NCBI GenBank assembly: GCA_003573635.1
Contig: QUTJ01031726.1
Location: 1 to 15,955, forward strand
Length of the DNA: 15,955 nucleotides
Direction: 5' to 3'
Source of the DNA: Goniomonas avonlea
Taxonomy: Eukaryota; Cryptophyceae; Goniomonadida; Goniomonadaceae
Of this stretch, positions 12,201 through 15,955 are shown piece by piece (the stretch's first letter is position 1; each line of letters begins with the position of its first letter). A program made the translations under genes and the position numbers. Under the pieces are notes generated by a model, which was not told the origin of the DNA, did no database searches, and saw only the letters and a list, made by a program, of their open reading frames with translations.

Positions 12201-15200
12201 GTACTGTGACACTGACGCTGCCCGTGGCCGGTGCGTTGCCTTGCTCGAGCTCGTGGAGCCGACTCGGGCCACCAAAAACATGCGCTTCGTGCTCACGCGC
12301 CCACATGGCCTTCTCATAGATTGGTGACGGGCCGTCGTACGGAGTATCAGGAACTTGAATGGTGGGCGATGCCAACGTCTGTGCCGACGCAGGATTTCCG
12401 AGTGTCACAGAGAACACAGTGGCAGCACTCGAAGACACGACTTGCTGAGGAGCCACAGTTAGCGCCAGCGTGCCGTTACCTTGAAACCAGGTGGCAGAAT
12501 GACCAAAAAAGACGCTGTCTGGCCCGCTCACAGGAAGCGCGGGAGTATTGGGAGTGACACTTTGCATGAGGTTGATAATCACAATCCGGTTGCCCGCGGC
12601 CAGCGGCGTGCTGGGACGGATCGTGAACGACAGGCGGTTGTCGGCACTGACAGCTCGAGAGTTGCCAAAGACGGTCGCGACATCCCAAAACCCAGTGCCT
12701 CCGAGCACTGTCTCTGCGCTTGTTCTCGACGCAACAGGAATCGGACCGTGCGCGAGCAGCGAAACCCGAGGCGGCGGTTGCCCCTGGAGAGGGTTGGTCA
12801 GCGTGAAGTGGAACTCGGACGGAATGATTCGGCAGATGCTCTGCCCCGCCGCCACAGTGAGAGTGAGTGACCCTGTGGCCTGGACCCATTGACCCGTGCT
12901 TCCAAAGACCGGGGCAGAGGGTCCAAACACACGCAAGTGTGGCGTGCTCGCCGTCGCTCCACCAGTGAGCCCTGTGGCAACGAGCAGCGTCCCGGGAACT
13001 AACGGCACCGACGGGAGGACTGTTATCATGATAGTGTTGTTCGCTCCAGCGCGCCGAGAGGACTCCAAAACAGACAGCTCAGTCCAAGTCGCTATCCCAC
13101 TGAGAACGGTGCCATTGACGGACAATCCCAAGATCTCGGATGTTCCGGTCGCGGACAGCCAAGGAGTAGCGGGGACAATTCGGGCCGTCGCGGGGTTGGC
13201 AAGTGTGAAAGAAACCCGAGTGGTTGTGTCGTTTGGCACCACTTGCCCGACAGCCACGGTCAGCAACAACGTGCCTGCAGATGACAGTCACAAGGAAAAT
13301 CTATCGCTCAGGTGTGCCGGATGCCACACGTTCGCGCTATGGTGCGTGCTGAGGTCCAGACAGACAACACAAAACAGACAGACAGACAGACGGACAGTCT
13401 CAAAGGCATCAAGATCTGGGAATCGCGGATCACAGGGCATCAGTCCCACACTGTGTGTGCGAGAGAGGGGATCAGCGGGAGATAGGGGGGGGGGGGACCC
13501 ACCAGGATTGCGCAACCACACCGCGCTTCCGCCAAACACAGCGGCAGCCGGTCCAGAAAGCCCAAGGGTGGAGGTGTCATTTGTCATCGAGTCCACTAGG
13601 TGAGTGAGGTTGACTTTTGTCCCTGCCACCAATGAGGCGACGGGGGTGATCTCAAGAGAGAGAACATTCGCGCCACCGTTCACAAACGACGACTCGTATA
13701 TATGCGCCTTGCGCAGCGTTGTGTAGCACCGTTTGCCAAGCTCGAACTCGGCAGTCTGTAAGCACATCGGCTCGATAGCTCCAGGGATTCGCGGGTCGGA
13801 CAGAGTGTATCCCGCATTGCAAGTGACTTTTGCTCGCTGTGGCCAGTAGAGCTCGGTCGTAGGCAAGACAAAGGAATTACGAGGTGGAGCATAGGTTCCG
13901 CAGACAGCTGAGAATCACGTGTCAGTGTTGTCGGCGCGTGCTGAACCACTTGGTGAATGACAAACGTTGGGGCCAGCGCACCTCGACACTCCTGAACCGT
14001 GCTCACAAATCTTTGAGGTAGTGAACATGGGCAGCGACCGATGCTAACAACCTTGGCGCCCACGTCAGCTTGCGACCCCCACTGCTGCTTCGCAACATCC
14101 AGGTACGAGAGCCCAGAGGTGGTCCCGACAAAAATTGTCCCACCTGCAGGCAGAATGAAACAACAGATGACAGTACGGTCAATCTTCTGTACCGGTTACA
14201 AGGAGAGCGTGCACAGAGGTGCTTATTCCACCCCCCATGACCCTCCAGCTGCGAAGATCGCCATCCCAGAAGCCAAAATTGCAAATGCCGCGGACGGTAC
14301 AGAAAGTCCCCCCGACATATACGCCACCATCGTGGCTAGAAGCTAACGCATGAACCATGCCCCCAGGGATGATAGCGTCTACACTGCTCCAGTTCAACAG
14401 TTTTCGGTCCCAGGAAGCCAGGGCGACCACGGCAACATCGCCGGCTCGGACAAACTCACCACCAGCGAACAAAGTTTTAGAAGTGGCCGCAAGAGCATGA
14501 ACTGGGCCAGGATTGCCCTTCATTCCTAAACAACCAGAACCGAGCGCATTCCATCCAGGACGCCCCCCTTCCTCGCCAGATGGGTCCCAATGAGCGACAG
14601 CCCTCAGAGTCACTCCGGATGCACTCCGGGCAAAGCAGCCTCCAGCAAAAAAATTCAGAGGTTGGTCAACAGTTTGACCCGGATGTAAAAAATTGGTTCC
14701 GTCGGCTACTGCATAGACACATGACGGAACTAGTGGGGAGGCAACCGGATGGATTCCGGCGTCGGTCCGCAGGAGAAAATGGTGCATGGTACCTGCGAGC
14801 AAAACAGCTTGGTCGTTGTTCCAGGAAAGTGCAACTAAAATAGTTCCTCGAATAGATCCGTGCTTAGGGAGAAAGTTCTCCCTTTGTTCCACAATTCCAG
14901 AGAATCCGTGAGGATCTGTCCAGCTTCGAGTTGCTGCGAGCAAACTGGAGTTGCCACAGTTCACAGCCGTAATCCCACTTCCCTTTGGGAATGCTTGGTT
15001 CATGGACTGTGGAACACAGAGCATGGTGCCCGAAGAAATCCGACAAACTTTATCATTGTGTCCCAAAACAACATCTGTTCCGCGATTAGCTTCGAGCGCA
15101 AAAAGAAAGCAAAACTGACCATGTTGCCAGCTGTCCACCAGGGGCAAAAAGCAGAGAAAAATAATGACTATGCCTCGAACATATTGAGAAGTCGGCACTC

Positions 15201-15216
15201 CGCGAAGATGCGTCAT
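65..15216 (-). CDS. Giant multidomain secreted/surface protein, six exons, 3' partial
   Basis: Joined exons are 15216-14193, 14143-13982, 13907-13503, 13274-883, 672-492 and 205-65, giving 14,305 coding bases and at least 4,768 residues. Order of parts: signal peptide (1 to about 29), kelch/Rax2-like blades (about 30-390), CCP/sushi (about 397-456), module A repeats of about 133 residues (about 463-875), 44 IPT/TIG-like modules (about 876-4661), Ca-binding EGF (about 4662-4721), ephrin-receptor-like Cys repeat (from 4722). Intron phases agree at every junction (1, 1, 1, 0, 1) and intron 6 opens in phase 1. All recognised domains are extracellular in known families, so I infer a secreted or type I surface protein acting in adhesion, cell covering or recognition. 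No transmembrane anchor is visible, since the 3' end lies beyond base 1. Start chosen at the ATG at 15216, immediately before a good signal peptide. Function is inference; gene structure is well supported. Confidence 0.85.
311..428. repeat. CT/C-rich low-complexity tract with C17 run, within intron 5
   Basis: On the + strand this is a nearly pure pyrimidine tract: a C-run at 313-320, CT microsatellite around 357-371, and an uninterrupted C17 at 387-403. On the sense (minus) strand it reads as GA/G-rich. Apparent small ORFs across it are simple-sequence translations, not genes. Confidence 0.9.
452..487. repeat. Direct and inverted short repeats next to the intron 5 donor
   Basis: The 12-mer GTTCCTGAGAAC occurs at 462-473 and 476-487 (period 14). 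The stretch from 452, CTCAGAACC then GGTTCCTGAG, is an inverted repeat with one extra base. The cluster starts only three bases inside the intron 5 donor, so the pre-mRNA could form a hairpin there. Confidence 0.7.
492..672 (-). CDS. Exon 5: calcium-binding EGF-like domain
   Basis: Encodes about 60 residues with six cysteines in EGF order: VNEC, GGC, AAC, FTC, DC and TMC. The core VNEC...C-T-D-T-P-G-A-F-T-C-D-C matches the calcium-binding EGF signature, including the C-x-[DN]-x4-[FY]-x-C-x-C hydroxylation motif. The acidic residue usually just before V-N-E-C is replaced by Gln, so calcium affinity may be reduced. It follows the TIG stalk and is spliced to exon 6 in phase 1, giving MCTECAVGKF. 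Such domains give stiffness or protein contacts in extracellular stalks. Confidence 0.88.
673..882 (-). other. Intron 4, 210 nt, phase 0
   Basis: Donor GATCAG|GTGCAG and acceptor TTTGGTGCAG|ACC, both phase 0. An ATGAC branch-like site lies 12 nt before the AG, the same distance as in introns 3 and 5, which supports this acceptor. It contains a diverged direct repeat of a GTGAGAAAACNGAGCT-type unit. An alternative pair, donor at 892 with acceptor at 698 (phase 2), would add six residues and cannot be fully excluded. Confidence 0.75.
742..813. repeat. Diverged direct repeat inside intron 4
   Basis: GGTGAGAAAAC followed by A or G and GAGCT occurs at 756 and 793, 37 bp apart. The flanking block AACGGA, A or G, CTTCTT occurs at 742 and 801. 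The two elements are interleaved, as from an old local duplication. No coding potential or mobile-element ends are seen. Confidence 0.6.
883..12240 (-). repeat. Array of 44 IPT/TIG-like modules, period ~258 bp
   Basis: Each module follows N-x-P-x-T-G-x-x-S-V-T-V-x-G-x-x-F/L-G, then R-x-G-x-S-x-C, then W-x-S-x-S-S-x-x-C-K, then a beta pair and G-S-L-x-x-A-x-S-F-D leading to the next N. This is the IPT/TIG immunoglobulin-like pattern (G-x-x-V-T-V-x-G, G-G-x-x-C, C before a basic or Pro residue). I count 44 copies in 11,358 bp, 86.0 residues on average. The Trp preceding S-x-S is present in all 44, while the two cysteines vary. Copies are clearly diverged and no two look recently duplicated over their full length. 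TIG modules usually act in extracellular adhesion receptors or as spacers. Confidence 0.9.
883..13274 (-). CDS. Exon 4: 12.4 kb exon, module A repeats and 44 IPT/TIG modules
   Basis: Encodes 4,130 full codons (about residues 532-4661) with no stop, in a single reading frame. The first 344 residues (down to 12241) hold module A repeats; from 12240 to 883 there are 44 TIG-like modules averaging 86.0 residues. A naive ORF would run on to a stop at 829-831, but the modules end at SFSWDQ, directly followed by a GT donor at 882/881, and the 17 residues after it look like intron translation. Entry is by the 13275 acceptor, not by an internal start codon: the codon at 13269 is TTG inside a conserved strand. 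Five N bases fall in this exon; three are harmless or conservative, and the one at 3222 leaves the codon NAG. Stalk or spacer function is inferred from the repeat design. Confidence 0.95.
13374..13391. repeat. ACAG tetranucleotide microsatellite in intron 3
   Basis: Four and a half units of ACAG, flanked by degenerate copies between 13358 and 13397. Non-coding, inside intron 3. Confidence 0.85.
13485..13496. repeat. G12 homopolymer in intron 3
   Basis: Uninterrupted run of 12 G on the + strand (C12 in the transcript), six bases downstream of the intron 3 donor. Confidence 0.9.
13503..13907 (-). CDS. Exon 3: CCP/sushi domain and start of module A region
   Basis: Encodes about residues 396-531, 405 nt, phase 1 at both ends. 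The first 60 residues form a sushi (CCP) domain: cysteines near 398, 425, 444 and 456, with CGTYAPP at the start and VTCNAGYTL before the second half. The usual Trp between Cys3 and Cys4 is replaced by Phe in EFELGKRC. Sushi domains are extracellular, disulphide-bonded binding modules. From about residue 463 the sequence changes to the first half of module A, ending GGSAVWLRNPG, which is completed in exon 4. Confidence 0.85.
13908..13981 (-). other. Intron 2, 74 nt, phase 1
   Basis: Donor GAG|GTGCGC at 13981 and acceptor TTCTCAG at 13908. A CTGAC branch-like site ends 13 nt before the AG. An in-frame stop at 13917-13915 precedes exon 3, so an intron is required here. The acceptor is firm; the donor was chosen because it gives the required phase 1 and good consensus. 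Confidence 0.7.
13982..14143 (-). CDS. Exon 2: last propeller blade and Cys linker
   Basis: Encodes residues 342-396 (both end codons split), 162 nt, phase 1 at both ends. It begins GTIFVGTTSGLSYLD, matching the strand after V-H-A-L in earlier blades, then continues to a short segment with Cys in RCPC and QEC. This segment probably closes the propeller and links to the sushi domain of exon 3. The 5' junction is strongly supported. The 3' donor (CGAG|GTGCGC) is the best phase-1 GT available, but it is less certain than the other junctions. Confidence 0.8.
14144..14192 (-). other. Intron 1, 49 nt, phase 1
   Basis: Donor ACCG|GTACAG and acceptor CTGCAG|GTGGGA. Splicing removes an in-frame TGA and joins VTG to GTIFVG, which restores the blade pattern V-H-A-L...hydrophobic-x-V-G seen three times in exon 1. 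At 49 nt it is very short. A pyrimidine-rich stretch precedes the AG. Confidence 0.85.
14193..15216 (-). CDS. Exon 1: signal peptide and kelch/Rax2-like blade region
   Basis: Encodes residues 1-341 plus the first base of codon 342. The N-terminus has basic residues (R5, R14) followed by a hydrophobic core IVIIFLCFLPLV at 16-27 and small/polar residues at 28-29, a typical secretory signal. The downstream part repeats the pattern hydrophobic-x-A/V-G-G-x-F followed by ...hydrophobic-W-D: FFAGGCF at 189, LFAGGEF at 249 and VYVGGTF at 299, each followed by a W-D motif and a V-H-A-L strand. This resembles kelch/Rax2-type beta-propeller blades; about three clear blades are seen, with a weaker fourth continuing into exon 2. 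Residues 30-180 are weaker but compatible with further blades. An in-frame GTG two codons upstream (15222) is a less likely start. The reading frame meets a stop just inside intron 1 unless spliced at 14193/14192. Confidence 0.85.
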
Positions 15217-15263
15217 GGCCACGCCGGGTTTGGGTGAGAGAACGGTGTTGGACCATTATTTCG

Positions 15264-15281
15264 GGTCAGAAGGTTCTGACC
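15264..15281. repeat. Inverted repeat, 8-bp arms
   Basis: GGTCAGAA and TTCTGACC separated by two bases, about 50 bp upstream of the ATG and so possibly in the 5' UTR. It could be a factor-binding palindrome or a small hairpin. Confidence 0.5.
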
Positions 15282-15401
15282 ACGACGGTCCGCAGACACC
15301 TTCAAATAATCAAAAGTGATATTTGGGACACGTGCCATAATATCTCATGAATACAAAAGGGCACGGCAATAAAGGGGGGCACTGCTTGGCGCCAAAAAAC
15401 G

Positions 15402-15424
15402 GTGACCGCCATGGCGACGGTCAC
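15402..15424. repeat. Nested inverted repeat around CCATGG
   Basis: Arms GTGACCG and CGGTCAC enclose the palindrome GCCATGGC. It lies about 190 bp upstream of the gene. Function unknown. Confidence 0.45.
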
Positions 15425-15706
15425 ATCCAAAGGCAGATTTTTCGGACCCAGGTTCCGACGGTGAGTATCTCAGTCGTGAGTGCCTGAACTGACTTGGTGA
15501 TATTTTCTGAAAGGTGTATTGTTTGCCGCTCAGCGACTGCCATATCAAAAGATGGGGTTGTACAAAAAACCTCCTCGAGCAAGCTCGTCCGACGGCGGTC
15601 CCTCTTGAACTGAGTAAGACATAATAAGCGCAGCTAGTGATCCGAGGATCTCGAAATTCCGAACGCATATATGTTCCGAAGTTGGGGCTCTCCAGGAGTC
15701 CAGGTT

Positions 15707-15722
15707 GAGAGAGAGAGAGAGA
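15707..15722. repeat. (GA)8 microsatellite
   Basis: Perfect GA dinucleotide run of eight units on the + strand, in the upstream region. Confidence 0.9.
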
Positions 15723-15755
15723 TTATTCAAACCACTAGGAACTGCGTAGCAGCCA

Positions 15756-15771
15756 CAGATCCGTAGATCTG
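15756..15771. repeat. Inverted repeat CAGATC / GATCTG
   Basis: Six-base perfect arms with a four-base spacer in otherwise featureless upstream DNA. Confidence 0.4.
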
Positions 15772-15922
15772 CCTAGAGGTTGCCCGTGGCGCCTAGTTGG
15801 TAGCGGCCCGCCACATCGAGGATCCGGACCCCTCCTGGGTGACGTGCCGCCCCTAAGCCCGCAGTCTTTTCTTCTGGTCTTTTCAGGGTGTTTGCACCTC
15901 CGAAGCGGTTTCCAGGATGTTT

Positions 15923-15955
15923 GAGAGAGAGAGAGAGTGAGAGAGAGAGAGAGAG
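15923..15955. repeat. GA microsatellite at the right window edge
   Basis: GA dinucleotide run with one GTGA interruption near 15938, continuing to the end of the window. The interval between this and the previous GA run (15723-15922) shows no gene I can support. Confidence 0.9.

Larger units (their letters stand above)
13275..13502 (-). other. Intron 3, 228 nt, phase 1
   Basis: Donor CCTG|GTGGGT and acceptor CATCTGCAG|GCACG. The splice yields WLRNPGTLLLTV, which aligns gap-free with two later copies in the same protein, WVQATGSLTLTV and WFQGNGTLALTV, so the junction is confirmed to the base. The intron carries a C12 run (sense strand) starting six bases after the donor, an ACAG-type microsatellite, and a GTGAC branch-like site 12 nt before the AG. 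Confidence 0.92.
12241..13665 (-). repeat. Module A repeats, ~133 residues each, spanning exons 3 and 4
   Basis: Between the sushi domain and the TIG array there are three copies of a recurring block with period 133-134 residues. Landmarks repeat in order: P-x-x-P/S-L-x-x-G, then S/F-G-P-x-x-x-x-F-G-x-x-x-x-W, then G-T/S-L-x-L-T-V-A-x-x-Q, then F-x-x-T-L-x-N-P. The LTV strand occurs at ORF residues 3, 137 and 270 counting from 13269. The first copy is cut by intron 3 and the last is only a half. Strand-rich, Cys-poor and Ser/Thr/Gly/Pro-rich, it looks like an all-beta extracellular fold. I do not recognise it as a named family. Confidence 0.8.
15217..15706. promoter_or_regulatory. Upstream region of the giant gene; no gene seen
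   Basis: About 740 bp upstream of the start ATG hold no convincing coding region; small ORFs here have no domain or codon signal. A CACGTG (G-box/E-box type) core lies at 15329-15334, about 115 bp upstream of the ATG, beside an AT-rich stretch at 15335-15355. It may be part of the promoter and 5' UTR. No TATA box can be assigned with confidence. Confidence 0.3.

Noticed and set aside
883-12240. CRISPR array or satellite DNA as explanation for the 258-bp periodicity
   Set aside because: The repeats are diverged at the DNA level but keep one reading frame and a protein motif, so they are coding repeats.
13908-13954. Shorter intron 2 using a CAA|GTGGTT donor
   Set aside because: It is phase 0, which does not fit the phase needed to read the sushi exon.
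15781-15850. tRNA-like stretch with TAGTTGGTAG, resembling a D-arm
   Set aside because: No matching anticodon stem, T-arm or acceptor pairing could be drawn, and the spacing inside the A-box-like part is wrong.
15861-15890. Pyrimidine tract ending in TTTTCAG on the plus strand, like a 3' splice site of a divergent gene
   Set aside because: No branch site with the spacing seen elsewhere and no coding sequence after it before the GA microsatellite.

Overview
The window looks like a GC-rich nuclear contig of a eukaryotic protist. It is filled almost end to end by one very large intron-containing gene on the minus strand. Evidence for a eukaryote: GT-AG introns with matching phases, a secretory signal, and extracellular modules (kelch/Rax2-like blades, CCP/sushi, IPT/TIG, calcium-binding EGF, ephrin-receptor-like Cys repeat). 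The style of the TIG repeats reminds me of giant repeat proteins from microalgae such as the cryptophyte Guillardia theta. That is a recollection, not a search, so the organism stays open. Five N bases and a G-homopolymer at the left edge indicate a draft assembly.

Layout in transcription order, from high to low coordinates. 15955-15217: upstream DNA with GA microsatellites and small palindromes but no convincing gene. Exon 1 (15216-14193): signal peptide and a blade-type N-terminal region. Exon 2 (14143-13982): last blade and a Cys-containing linker. Exon 3 (13907-13503): one sushi domain and the start of a roughly 133-residue repeat, called module A here. Exon 4 (13274-883): a single 12.4 kb exon with the rest of the module A region and then 44 consecutive IPT/TIG-like modules of about 86 residues. 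Exon 5 (672-492): an EGF domain. Exon 6 (205-65): an ephrin-receptor-like (GCC2/GCC3) Cys-rich repeat. Intron 6 begins at 64 and runs off the window, so the C-terminus is not present.

The six exons join in frame to 14,305 coding bases, at least 4,768 residues. Phases agree at all five complete introns, and two junctions (introns 1 and 3) are confirmed by alignment to the protein's own internal repeats. The product is most simply a giant secreted or cell-surface fibre: an N-terminal propeller-like head, a stalk of about 3,800 residues made of TIG modules, and a Cys-rich EGF/ephrin-like region that probably leads to a membrane anchor outside the window. Adhesion, cell covering or recognition are inferred roles.

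Main points for a second look: the unbroken 44-module exon; an invariant Trp in every module while the TIG cysteine pair is gained and lost; an unusually fixed branch-site-to-AG distance in four introns; predominance of phase-1 introns; and an unnamed 133-residue module preceding the TIG array.
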